NCBI GenBank assembly: GCA_963635575.1
Contig: CAVHFU010000002.1
Coordinates: 1 to 64,000 of the forward strand
Reading direction: 5' to 3'
Source: RGIG9151 sp963635575
GTDB taxonomy: Bacteria > Bacillota > Clostridia > TANB77 > RGIG9151
Length of the DNA: 64,000 bases
Below the pieces are notes generated by a model. It searched no databases. It was given only the letters and a program-made list of their open reading frames with translations, and was not told the origin of the DNA. The translations under genes were made by a program, and so were the position numbers. Below, piece after piece: positions 51,461-59,876 of the stretch (within the stretch, counting starts at the first letter, position 1; each line of letters opens with the position of its first letter).

Positions 51461-51498
51461 AGGCAAAAATAAGTGTTAAGAAGGGGAGGAATAAAAGT

Positions 51499-52125
51499 AT
51501 GGAACCAATAGTTTTAACTCATCCGTTGGTAAAACACAAACTTGCAATATTAAGGGATAAGAATTCAGGTACTAAAGAATTTAGAGAGATTGCATCGGAA
51601 CTTGCTACAATGCTTTGCTACGAGGCCACAAAAGATGCTCCGCTATATGAAACGGAGATAGAAACACCGATTGCAAAAATGAAAGCGCAGAAGTTAGATG
51701 AAGATAATTATGCATTTTTACCTATTTTAAGGGCAGGAATGAGTATGGTAGATGGAATATTAAATATTATTCCAAATGCAAAAGTAGGTCATATAGGATT
51801 ATTTAGAAATGAAGAAACATTAGAACCTACACAATATTACTTTAAAGTTCCTCATGGAATTGAAAACAGAACAGTAATAATACTAGATCCAATGATAGCA
51901 ACAGGCGGAAGTGCCTGTGATGCGATTCAAAGTCTAAAAAATATAGGAGTAAAGAAAATAAAATTTTTAGCAATAATCGCTGTACCGGAGGGATTAAAGA
52001 AAATCCAAGAAGCACATCCAGACGTGCAGATCTATTGCACAAGCATAGATAGTCACTTGAACGAAAATGGTTATATTGTACCGGGATTAGGGGATGCCGG
52101 TGACCGTATTTACGGAACTAAGTAA
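51499..52125 (+). CDS. upp: uracil phosphoribosyltransferase
   Basis: Protein of 208 residues. PRTase with the PRPP loop ILDPMIATGGSA and the uracil-binding C-terminal block YIVPGLGDAGDRIYGTK, plus LPILRAGMSMVDG. It salvages uracil to UMP. The gene is preceded by a leader terminator, suggesting attenuation. Its last codons (Thr-Lys-stop) form the left arm of a large inverted repeat. The UMP kinase gene downstream uses its product. Confidence 0.95.
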   Translation: MEPIVLTHPLVKHKLAILRDKNSGTKEFREIASELATMLCYEATKDAPLYETEIETPIAKMKAQKLDEDNYAFLPILRAGMSMVDGILNIIPNAKVGHIGLFRNEETLEPTQYYFKVPHGIENRTVIILDPMIATGGSACDAIQSLKNIGVKKIKFLAIIAVPEGLKKIQEAHPDVQIYCTSIDSHLNENGYIVPGLGDAGDRIYGTK

Positions 52126-52219
52126 TATTTCGGCTAAAATCACTTTTTCGTTCCCTCGTGTATCGTAAATACACGTCGGTTACTGCAAAAGCAATTTTAG
52201 CACGAAATCTTACTTAGTT
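52117..52219. repeat. 103-bp imperfect inverted repeat between upp and pyrH
   Basis: Arms 52117-52141 and 52194-52219 pair over 24 bp plus one mismatch and one bulge. The interior holds a CGTGTAT/ATACACG hairpin (52157-52175). The left arm includes the upp stop codon. A 17-nt piece of the left arm, TTTCGGCTAAAATCAC with flanks, recurs at 52233-52249, and that second copy lies just before pyrH. No T run follows. Confidence 0.7.
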
Positions 52220-52281
52220 AGCACATAAAGATTTTTCGGCTAAAATCACGCCCCAATTTATTTTAAAAAGGAGACAGGATT

Positions 52282-53019
52282 ATGAAGTATAAAAGAGTTT
52301 TGCTTAAGTTAAGCGGTGGCGCCTTATCTAAGGATGAAAGACATGGCTATACAAGAGAGGCCCTAGAGCATATTACTGATGAAATTATTGCTGCAGCTAA
52401 TGCAGGGATTGAAGTTGCGATTGTTACTGGCGGAGGAAATATTTTTAGAGGTAGAGTTGCTGATGAATGGAATTTTGAAAGAGCTGAGGCTGATAATATA
52501 GGAATGCTTGCTACAATTATGAACAGCTTAATGTTAAGAGGAGCTTTAACTGCAAAAGGAATGGAAAATGTAAGAGTTATGACTTCAATTCCTATGAATA
52601 CAGTTGCAGAGCCATACATAAGACTAAAGGCATTAAAGTATTTAGATAGAGGAAGAGTTGTAATTTTTGGTGGTGGAACAGGAAATCCTTTTGTTACTAC
52701 TGATTATACTTCTATTCAAAAGGCTTTGGAGATTAGAGCAGATGTTGTTTTAATGGCTAAAGAAGGAGTAAATGGTATATATACAGCTAACCCTAAGGAT
52801 GATCCAAATGCTAAGAGGTATAAAACAGCTACTTATGAAGAAGTTATTGCAAAGAAACTTCAGGTGGCTGATCAGTCAGCATTTATACTAGCTAGTGAGT
52901 ATAAGATGCCTATGTATGTGTTTGATTTTGATGAAAAAGATTCTGTTGTTAGATTGTGCAACGGAGAGAATATTGGTACATATGTTGGTGAAGATTGCGT
53001 AACGGAAATGTACGAATAG
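52282..53019 (+). CDS. pyrH: UMP kinase
   Basis: Protein of 245 residues, amino-acid-kinase fold: KLSGGALSKDE at the N-terminus, VTGGGNIFRG, and FGGGTGNPFVTTDYTS. It makes UDP from UMP and is allosterically controlled in bacteria. The usual neighbours tsf and frr are missing; instead upp lies upstream, giving a pyrimidine salvage pair. An AAAGGAGA site precedes the ATG. The spacer between the two genes carries a large inverted repeat. Confidence 0.95.
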   Translation: MKYKRVLLKLSGGALSKDERHGYTREALEHITDEIIAAANAGIEVAIVTGGGNIFRGRVADEWNFERAEADNIGMLATIMNSLMLRGALTAKGMENVRVMTSIPMNTVAEPYIRLKALKYLDRGRVVIFGGGTGNPFVTTDYTSIQKALEIRADVVLMAKEGVNGIYTANPKDDPNAKRYKTATYEEVIAKKLQVADQSAFILASEYKMPMYVFDFDEKDSVVRLCNGENIGTYVGEDCVTEMYE

Positions 53020-53049
53020 ATATTTACAATGAATTTTAGGAGAAGTTAA

Positions 53050-53067
53050 ATGAAAAAGCTTGGCTAA
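53050..53067 (+). other. five-codon mini-ORF with a good ribosome binding site
   Basis: TTAGGAGAAG is followed by ATG and codons for Met-Lys-Lys-Leu-Gly, then a stop, just after pyrH and before a terminator. It may be the left-over start of a lost gene or a chance match. Confidence 0.3.
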
Positions 53068-53072
53068 AGCAA

Positions 53073-53108
53073 AAAAATAAGAAGAACTTTGAAGTTCTTC
53101 TTATTTTT
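53073..53108. terminator. bidirectional terminator between pyrH and tRNA-Leu
   Basis: A 17-bp inverted repeat (53073-53089 with 53092-53108), A-rich on one flank, T-rich on the other. Confidence 0.88.
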
Positions 53109-53195
53109 GGTGCGCGAAACCGGAATCGAACCGGTACGGTATCGCTACCGCAGGATTTTAAGTCCTGTGCGTCTGCCTGTTCCGCCACTCGCGCA
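53108..53195 (-). tRNA. tRNA-Leu (anticodon TAA), CCA encoded
   Basis: Minus strand: acceptor TGCGCGA paired with TCGCGCA, D arm GTGGCGGAACAGGCAGAC, anticodon stem CAGGA/TCCTG around CTTAAAA (anticodon TAA), a long variable arm (class II), T loop GGTTCGATTCC, CCA at the end. Size and long variable arm fit Leu. Confidence 0.95.
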
Positions 53196-53202
53196 TGAAC
53201 AT

Positions 53203-53231
53203 ATAATATCACATAGTCGTTTTGTTGTCAA
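53203..53231 (-). promoter_or_regulatory. promoter for tRNA-Leu
   Basis: TTGACA (53226-53231), 17-bp spacer, TATTAT (53203-53208) on the minus strand. Confidence 0.75.
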
Positions 53232-53292
53232 TTGGGAAAATAAAAAAAACAAAAAAATTATTGACATTGGGAAAATAAAAAAACAAAAAAAT
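53232..53292. repeat. two near-identical A-rich direct repeats, 35-bp period
   Basis: A ~26-nt unit beginning TTGGGAAAATAAAAAAA occurs at 53232 and 53267 (one A difference), each preceded by a TTG-CA-like box. The 53196-53512 spacer is otherwise extremely A-rich and holds the flagellin promoter. Confidence 0.7.
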
Positions 53293-53390
53293 GTGCCCAA
53301 ATATAAATAGTTAACATTAATGTTGCTAGAATACAGTAATACAGTGAAAAAATGAAAATATAAAAAAATAAAAAAAAAATTAAAAAAGTG

Positions 53391-53417
53391 TTAAGAAAAA
53401 AAAAATAAATACGATAA
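53391..53417 (+). promoter_or_regulatory. sigma-D-type promoter for flagellin
   Basis: TTAAGAAA, 11-bp spacer, TACGATAA. Same spacing and similar boxes as upstream of flgM. The leader is ~95 nt. Confidence 0.5.
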
Positions 53418-53512
53418 AGGAATTGTAAAGGATATAAAGATGTTAAAAATGGATGTTCAAAAAATGGATGTCAAGGAAGAAAAAGACGGTAAAAATTAAG
53501 GAGGAATTAATC

Positions 53513-54949
53513 ATGAGGATTAATCACAACATTTCGGCAATTAATGCCCACAGACAATTATCATCAAATCAAAGTGCTACATCAAAGTCATTACAAAAAT
53601 TATCATCAGGCTTAAGAATTAACAGTGCAGCTGATGATGCGGCAGGACTCGCTATAAGTGAGAAAATGAGAACACAAATCAGAGGTTTGGAGAAAGCTCA
53701 AAGTAATGCACAAGACAGTATATCTTTGATTCAGACTGCAGAAGGAGCTTTACAAGAAGTAAGCAATATTTTGCAGAGAATGAGGGAATTAAGCGTTCAA
53801 TCTATGAACGGTATTCTTTCCGAAACTGAAAAGGATGCAATATCTGCTGAAATGACGCAACTTAGACAAGAAGTCGATCGTATTGCAGAAACAAGTAAGT
53901 TTAATAATACATATCTTCTCAAAGGCACACTTGGTATGACTACAAATACTGCAACATCAAGTGTTTACACGACTAATTCCGTTACTGGCAAGGCTGAATT
54001 GATGAATGGAATAGTTGGCTTAGATGTAGCGGCTGCTGAGAAGAATACAGCATATACAATTTCAGTAGGTGATACAACAGTATACAATGCTTCTACTAAA
54101 GATGATGCGGAAGCTAAATATGTTATACCTACTTCAGCAGATGGAAATACTCAGACAGTTACAGGAGCTGATGGTTTCACAGAAGACAACGTTGGCAAAT
54201 GGATAGGAACAGATGGTAATGAGTATACAGGTACAGACCCCGTCACAGATGGTGCTAAGTATGTTATACCTGCAGATGCTGATGGTAAGACAATTAAAGA
54301 CGATACTGAAGGAGTAAGCGGAAAGTCTGGCTGGGTAAAAGCTGAGACATCTCAAGCTCTTCAAATCACATATACAGATATATCTGGTAAAGAGGTAACA
54401 GCAACAAGTACGGTTGATGTAACTTCTACGTTCTCAGGTTTTATTGGATTCACAGATGAAAATGATAACGATTCGGGTATAAAAATTCAAGTAGAAGAGA
54501 TGGATTTAGCTGAATTAGACGGTAAGGTTATTAATACGTCGGATGGAGGAAAGACGAACCTTCATATTGGTGCTAACTCGGTTGATGCTCCGTTGAAGAT
54601 TGAAATACCTGATTTAAGGGCGAGAGCGTTGGGGATTGAAGATTTAAATGTAAATACAACAAATGATGCAAAACAAACTTTGGATAAAATAGATAATGCA
54701 CTTACAACATTAAGCTCCGCAAGAGGTAATTTGGGTGCATACCAAAACAGACTTGAATACACATTAAATAGCTTGGCAGCTTCTGCTGAAAACTTAACAG
54801 CAGCTGAATCAAGAATCAGAGATGTTGATATGGCTAAGGAAATGATGAGCTATACACAGGCTAATATTCTTAACCAATCTGCTACTGCAATGCTTGCACA
54901 AGCAAATCAACAACCTCAAACAGTATTACAATTGTTACAAGGATTATAA
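53513..54949 (+). CDS. hag: flagellin
   Basis: About 478 residues from the ATG at 53513 (AAGGAGGA 9 bases upstream), starting MRINHNISAINAHRQL. The N-terminal D0/D1 (KLSSGLRINSAADDAAGLAI in parts) and the C-terminal D1/D0 (LTAAESRIRDVDMAKEMM in parts, TMLAQANQQPQTVLQLL-type end) are well conserved. The central ~240 residues are variable, rich in Thr, Asp and Gly, and include an internal duplication marked by two AKYVIP segments about 45 residues apart. A sigma-D-type promoter precedes it, and a terminator follows, so it is monocistronic. Confidence 0.95.
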   Translation: MRINHNISAINAHRQLSSNQSATSKSLQKLSSGLRINSAADDAAGLAISEKMRTQIRGLEKAQSNAQDSISLIQTAEGALQEVSNILQRMRELSVQSMNGILSETEKDAISAEMTQLRQEVDRIAETSKFNNTYLLKGTLGMTTNTATSSVYTTNSVTGKAELMNGIVGLDVAAAEKNTAYTISVGDTTVYNASTKDDAEAKYVIPTSADGNTQTVTGADGFTEDNVGKWIGTDGNEYTGTDPVTDGAKYVIPADADGKTIKDDTEGVSGKSGWVKAETSQALQITYTDISGKEVTATSTVDVTSTFSGFIGFTDENDNDSGIKIQVEEMDLAELDGKVINTSDGGKTNLHIGANSVDAPLKIEIPDLRARALGIEDLNVNTTNDAKQTLDKIDNALTTLSSARGNLGAYQNRLEYTLNSLAASAENLTAAESRIRDVDMAKEMMSYTQANILNQSATAMLAQANQQPQTVLQLLQGL

Positions 54950-54961
54950 GTTTAGAAATTG

Positions 54962-54990
54962 AAAGCTCGGTTAAAAAGCCGGGCTTTTTT
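54962..54990 (+). terminator. intrinsic terminator after flagellin
   Basis: AAAGCTCGG/CCGGGCTTT stem with one G-U pair, followed by a T run. Confidence 0.9.
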
Positions 54991-55040
54991 CTTGATTAAA
55001 AAAAATAAAAGTGATAGACTAAGACTCGAGGAGATAACAA

Positions 55041-57275
55041 ATGAAAATAGTTGTAAATAATAAAAATGAAAAAATTCCTAAAGAGTTAATAGAAGCTTGT
55101 AATAATGATAAAATAGTGGCCAAGGTTTTTTATAACAGAGGAATAAGAAATATAAAAGAATATAATGAAATTGTGAATGCTGATAATTATACTCCATATA
55201 ATCCAAGTGACTTTCCGAGGATAAAAGAGGCTTGTGAAATAATTAGTGACTCTATAAAAATGGGAGAGAAAATTGCTGTATATGGCGATTATGATGTTGA
55301 TGGTGTTACTGCTACATCGGTACTGGTTTTAGCATTAAAAAAACTTAATGCAGATGTTATATATCATGTGCCGGATAGATTCTCAGAAGGGTATGGAATG
55401 AATGAGAATGTAGTAAGAGAATTGGCTAAAAGTGGAGTTAAGACGATTATAACTTGTGATTGTGGTATTTCTAATTTTGATGAAATAAAATTGGCTAAGG
55501 AGCTTGGAATTAAGGTTGTTTTGACAGATCATCACACTATCGGAGACGATGTGCCTAATGCAGATGTTGTAATAAATTACAAAATGTTAAATGTTGAACA
55601 TCCGGCGAGAAATATATCCGGTTGCGCGACTGCATATTATTTGGTATTAGCATTAAATGATTATTTAGGAAAGAAATCTGATGATTATACAGATTTAGTG
55701 GCACTTTCTACTATTTCTGATGTTATGCCACTAAGAGGTGAGAGTAGATTTTTATTCCAAAGAGGGTGCAAAAAACTTATTGATGGAGAACGACTAGGTG
55801 TAAGAGCATTATTTAAATATCTGTCTTCGCCTGTTACAAATGCAGACGATATAGGATTTCAAATTGCTCCTAGAATTAATGCTGTTGGGAGAATGGATAC
55901 TGCAAGAACTGCTGTTGAGCTTTTCTTGACAGGAGATGAAAAATTGGCGGATGAACTTGCGCTTAAAATTAATCAGTTTAATACAGAAAGAAAAAACATT
56001 CAAAACGATATTTATGAACAAGCAAAAGAACAGGTAGAGACGAAGAAACTTAACAAAAAAATTCTTGTTTTGTATGGGGAAGATTGGCATCATGGAATTA
56101 TTGGAATTGTTGCCGGTAAGATATGTGAAGAGTATAAAAAGCCTTGTATAATTTTAACTACTAATGATGATGGAGAAACATTGGTTGGGTCTGCACGTTC
56201 TACTGAGCATCTTAATATTTATGAAACATTAAAGAGTTTTAGCGAGGATTTAGTTAAATTTGGTGGACATTCTCAAGCAGCAGGTCTGTCTCTTAAGTTA
56301 AAAAACTTAAACAAATTTACAAAAGAAATTGAAAATTATGCTGATTTATATCTTGAAGATGATTATGAAGAAAAAATATATGTAGATGCATTGTTACCGT
56401 TTGAAAGTGTAAATGAAGAATTGTTTGAAAATCTGAAACTGGGAGAGCCATATGGCGAGGCTTTTTCCACTCCTGTATTTGCAATGAATAATGTGGTTAT
56501 ATCTAAAGAAACTATAAATCAAGGTAAACATCATTTTTTGGTGCTAAAAGATGAAATGAAAAATGAGATAGGAACAACTTTATGGAATTATGGCCCTGAA
56601 AAATTAGAAGGAAAAAAATGTACAATTATTTTTGGGATTTTCAAGGATACGTATAAAGAGAGAAATGAAATTAAGATTAAAGTTTACGAAATCTTTTTTG
56701 AGGATATTGAAATTGAAAATAATAAAATAGAAATAATTGATAGAAGAAATATATCTATTGAAAATGTAATGCAAGAATTTAAGAATTCCGAAATATATTA
56801 TGAAGGCCCTATAATGTATAAGCCTAATTTACCTACGATAAATTGTAGTTATGATGAAAGAGTTAATTCTTTGATATTGTATTCTTTGCCGAAAAGTAAT
56901 AAAATCTTTAATAGAATTCTCGAGGATTTACATCCTGAGAAAATAATCTTGAATTATTCATACTTGCCTAAATATGATGTGGATAGTTTTACAAAGATGT
57001 TTTTAGGTGTTATAAAAAATGCAGTTAGAAATAAAAATGGGATTATTAGTATTGGTAAATTTGCTGAGATAATGCAAGTAGAAGAAGAATTTATAAATAC
57101 TTTTAGCAAATTGCTTTCTGATTATGGGTATTTTGATTTTTGCAATATTGATGATTTTGAGATTAAGTACGAAATAAAGAAAAAAAATAAGAAGGATAAT
57201 AAATTCTTAGAAAAGATAGTTATTAGGTATTTACATGAAAAAGAAGAATACGTAAAATATATGCTTAGTAAATAG
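55041..57275 (+). CDS. recJ: single-stranded-DNA-specific exonuclease RecJ
   Basis: Protein of 744 residues. DHH phosphoesterase: VYGDYDVDGV at about residues 80-89, TDHHT with D163-H164-H165, and the DHHA1 motif GGHSQAAGLSL. An OB-like domain and a C-terminal extension of ~180 residues follow, as in Firmicutes RecJ. It degrades single-stranded DNA 5'-3' in recombination and mismatch repair. The ATG follows GAGGAG. The downstream protease gene starts 12 bp after its stop. Confidence 0.92.
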   Translation: MKIVVNNKNEKIPKELIEACNNDKIVAKVFYNRGIRNIKEYNEIVNADNYTPYNPSDFPRIKEACEIISDSIKMGEKIAVYGDYDVDGVTATSVLVLALKKLNADVIYHVPDRFSEGYGMNENVVRELAKSGVKTIITCDCGISNFDEIKLAKELGIKVVLTDHHTIGDDVPNADVVINYKMLNVEHPARNISGCATAYYLVLALNDYLGKKSDDYTDLVALSTISDVMPLRGESRFLFQRGCKKLIDGERLGVRALFKYLSSPVTNADDIGFQIAPRINAVGRMDTARTAVELFLTGDEKLADELALKINQFNTERKNIQNDIYEQAKEQVETKKLNKKILVLYGEDWHHGIIGIVAGKICEEYKKPCIILTTNDDGETLVGSARSTEHLNIYETLKSFSEDLVKFGGHSQAAGLSLKLKNLNKFTKEIENYADLYLEDDYEEKIYVDALLPFESVNEELFENLKLGEPYGEAFSTPVFAMNNVVISKETINQGKHHFLVLKDEMKNEIGTTLWNYGPEKLEGKKCTIIFGIFKDTYKERNEIKIKVYEIFFEDIEIENNKIEIIDRRNISIENVMQEFKNSEIYYEGPIMYKPNLPTINCSYDERVNSLILYSLPKSNKIFNRILEDLHPEKIILNYSYLPKYDVDSFTKMFLGVIKNAVRNKNGIISIGKFAEIMQVEEEFINTFSKLLSDYGYFDFCNIDDFEIKYEIKKKNKKDNKFLEKIVIRYLHEKEEYVKYMLSK

Positions 57276-57287
57276 GAGGATGAAAAG

Positions 57288-58391
57288 ATGAAGAAATTTG
57301 TTAGTATTATTTTAAGCGTTTCACTTATTTTTAGTTTTGCTTTTGCAAATACAGAAGCGAATGTATCTAAGTTTGATACTGAAAAATTGGATTTATTTAG
57401 ACAACTAATTCAAGATTTATACTATAAGGACGTTACGGACGAGCAATTATACGAGGCAGCATTAAAAGGAATGTTTCAATCTTTAGATAGATACAGTACT
57501 TATTATAATGAAGAAGAAACCTCAGAATTTTCCACAAGCGTTTCCGGTACATATTCCGGAATAGGTATAAAATTTGAGGGTTATAACAATTATATGAGGG
57601 TTGTAAAGGTGTTTGTAAATACACCGGCCTATAATGTGGGAATGTTGGCGGGAGATTATATCACTAGTGTAAATGGTCAAAGCATTGAAGGTTGGTCTTC
57701 TAATAAGGTTGCATCTTTAATTAGAGGAGAGGCAGGAACAACAGTAGATTTAGAATTACTTAGAAATTCTAGTGAAATTATTAAAGTGACTGTTGAAAGA
57801 GCGAATGTTCAAGCAGAATCTTGCGATTTTGAAGTTTTGGGCGTTGATAGCGATATTGGATATATAAAAATTGAAGAGTTTAATGCTAGCACAGGAGCTG
57901 AGGTAAATCAATATTTACATACGATGAAAGTTTTAGGAATGAACAAGGTTATACTAGATTTAAGAGATAATCCCGGTGGATATGTGGATCAAGCTATATT
58001 AGTTGCTAGAAACTTCGTTCCAAAGGGAGTTATTACAACATTAAAGTATAAAGATGAAAATAAAGAAACTCAACACAGGTCATATTTGACTGAAAAATAT
58101 TTTAAGGTTGTTGTCTTGGTTAATGGAAATTCCGCATCTTCTTCTGAAATTTTGGTAGGGGCATTAAAGGATACCGAGAGTGCTGTTGTTGTTGGAACAA
58201 CCACATATGGAAAGGGAGTTTTCCAAAATGTATATAATCTAAAAGATGGTGGTTCTATAAAGATCACAACAGGAGCTTACTATACACCTAACGGAACTTG
58301 TATTGATAAAATTGGCATAGTTCCAAATGTTGTAGTTGAGAATGTAGAAGAACAATTACCGAGAGCAATTGAAGAAGTAAATAAATTGTAG
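57288..58391 (+). CDS. S41-family C-terminal processing protease with PDZ domain
   Basis: Protein of 367 residues. N-terminal signal peptide (MKKFVSIILSVSLIFSFAFA), then the helical segment with LDRYSTYY, a PDZ domain at about 95-170, and the tail-specific protease core: DLRDNPGGYV, GNSASSSE (nucleophile near Ser284) and TYGKGVFQ with the general base Lys309. It is exported or membrane-anchored and cuts proteins at their C-terminus; related proteases act in sporulation (CtpB) or envelope maintenance. It is coupled closely to recJ, with a GGAGGATG site. Confidence 0.9.
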   Translation: MKKFVSIILSVSLIFSFAFANTEANVSKFDTEKLDLFRQLIQDLYYKDVTDEQLYEAALKGMFQSLDRYSTYYNEEETSEFSTSVSGTYSGIGIKFEGYNNYMRVVKVFVNTPAYNVGMLAGDYITSVNGQSIEGWSSNKVASLIRGEAGTTVDLELLRNSSEIIKVTVERANVQAESCDFEVLGVDSDIGYIKIEEFNASTGAEVNQYLHTMKVLGMNKVILDLRDNPGGYVDQAILVARNFVPKGVITTLKYKDENKETQHRSYLTEKYFKVVVLVNGNSASSSEILVGALKDTESAVVVGTTTYGKGVFQNVYNLKDGGSIKITTGAYYTPNGTCIDKIGIVPNVVVENVEEQLPRAIEEVNKL

Positions 58392-58400
58392 CAAAGAATG

Positions 58401-58433
58401 GCTGTAAAAACGAGTTTTTTACAGCTTGTTTTT
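58401..58433 (+). terminator. intrinsic terminator after the protease gene
   Basis: GCTGTAAAAA/TTTTTACAGC stem, 58401-58410 with 58416-58425, then a T-rich tail. Confidence 0.8.
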
Positions 58434-58456
58434 GCTATTCTTGTGAGAAAAAGTAA

Positions 58457-58485
58457 TTGACCATTAGCGTTTTTAGTGATATTAT
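58457..58485 (+). promoter_or_regulatory. promoter for serS-argS
   Basis: TTGACC, 17-bp spacer, TATTAT with an upstream TGA. The ~55-nt leader holds a hairpin, AATATTAC/GTAATATT (58501-58508 with 58517-58524). It is too short for a T-box. Confidence 0.7.
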
Positions 58486-58547
58486 GGTATATCATAATTT
58501 AATATTACAGTTTTTCGTAATATTTTAATCTTTAAGGGGGAGTAGGA

Positions 58548-59828
58548 ATGATAGATATTAATTTAATCCGTGAAAATCCGGAAGAAGTTAAAGCAAAACT
58601 AGCTAAAAAATTATACGATGTTGATTTTACAGAATTTTTAGAGAAAGACAAGGAAAGAAAGTCCTTAAGATATGAGAATGACTCCTTAAAGTCCGAAAGA
58701 AATAAAACATCTGCATTAGTTCCACAATTGAAAAAAGAAGGAAAAGATGCTACTGAAATAATTGAAAATATGAAAAAACTTGGTGACAAGATTAAGGAAA
58801 ATGATGATAAAATTGCTGAAATTGAAGCTGAATTACAATATTTCTTAGATTGTTTACCTAATTTACCTGCTGATGATTTATTACCTGGTGGAAAGGAAAA
58901 TAATAAAGAGATAGACAGATGGGGAGAGAAACCGGTGTTTGACTTTGAGCCAAAGAACCATGTTGATTTAGCCGAAAGTCTTGGCTTAATCGATTATAAA
59001 AGAGGAGCTAAACTAGGGGGAAATGGTTTTTGGGTTTATAGACATGATGGTGCTAAGCTTGAATGGGCTCTACTAAACTACTTTATAGAGACCCATATTG
59101 CTGATGGATATGAATTTGTATTATTACCACATTTGCTTACAAGAAAATGCGGATATGGTGCAGGTCAATTCCCTAAGTTTGCTGAAGATGTATATCATCT
59201 AGATGCAGATAGTGAAAATAGTACACACTTCTTATTACCAACTGCCGAAACTGCACTTGTTAATATGCACAGTGATGAAGTTTTAGAAGAAGAAGATTTA
59301 CCTATTAAGTATGCCGGATATACACCTTGTTACAGAAAAGAAGCAGGAAGCTATAGAGCAGAAGAACGTGGAATGATTCGTGGACACCAATTTAATAAGG
59401 TAGAAATGGTTCAATACACAAAACCTGAGGATTCTCCAAAGGCTTTTGAGGAATTAGTTAATAAGGCTGCTGCTTTAGTTAGAGGCTTAGGACTTCATTA
59501 CAGAATTTCTAAGTTAGCTGCTGCTGATTGTAGCCATGCAATGGCAAGAACTTGCGATATTGAAATTTGGATTCCTAGTATGAATGATTATAAAGAAGTA
59601 AGTTCTGTATCTAATGCGCATGATTATCAAGCTAGACGTAATAATACAAGATATAGAAATAAGGAAACAGGAAAGCTTGAGTATGTTCATACATTAAATG
59701 GTTCTGGACTTGCTACAAGTAGAATATTACCTGCAATATTAGAGCAATATCAACAAGCAGACGGAAGTGTTAAAGTGCCTGAAGTTTTAAGAAAATGGGT
59801 TGGTAAGGACTATATTGGAAGAGATTAA
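58548..59828 (+). CDS. serS: serine--tRNA ligase
   Basis: Protein of 426 residues. N-terminal helical tRNA-binding arm (MIDINLIRENPEEVKAKL) with a coiled coil to about residue 100, then the class II core: motif 2 PCYRKEAGSYRAEERGMIRGHQF (in parts) and motif 3 with GSGLATSRILPAILEQ. It is a class II synthetase charging tRNA-Ser. The ATG follows AAGGGGGAG. It is the first gene of a two-synthetase run with argS. Confidence 0.95.
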   Translation: MIDINLIRENPEEVKAKLAKKLYDVDFTEFLEKDKERKSLRYENDSLKSERNKTSALVPQLKKEGKDATEIIENMKKLGDKIKENDDKIAEIEAELQYFLDCLPNLPADDLLPGGKENNKEIDRWGEKPVFDFEPKNHVDLAESLGLIDYKRGAKLGGNGFWVYRHDGAKLEWALLNYFIETHIADGYEFVLLPHLLTRKCGYGAGQFPKFAEDVYHLDADSENSTHFLLPTAETALVNMHSDEVLEEEDLPIKYAGYTPCYRKEAGSYRAEERGMIRGHQFNKVEMVQYTKPEDSPKAFEELVNKAAALVRGLGLHYRISKLAAADCSHAMARTCDIEIWIPSMNDYKEVSSVSNAHDYQARRNNTRYRNKETGKLEYVHTLNGSGLATSRILPAILEQYQQADGSVKVPEVLRKWVGKDYIGRD

Positions 59829-59833
59829 TCTTT

Positions 59834-59853
59834 GGGGCGAGTATAATCGCCCC
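59834..59853 (+). other. GC-rich hairpin between serS and argS
   Basis: GGGGCGA/TCGCCCC stem, loop of 6, no T run. Similar short hairpins follow the SASP gene and flgM. It may stabilise the 3' end of serS mRNA. Confidence 0.5.
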
Positions 59854-59876
59854 ATTTGAGTATTAGGAGGTTTTTT

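Noticed and set aside
53089..53310. Open frame with an RETGIEPVRYRYRR-type start
   Set aside because: It is the plus-strand shadow of tRNA-Leu, a well-known false protein; no ribosome binding site.
58486..58547. T-box leader upstream of serS
   Set aside because: The leader is only ~55 nt, with one short hairpin and no T-box sequence or antiterminator.
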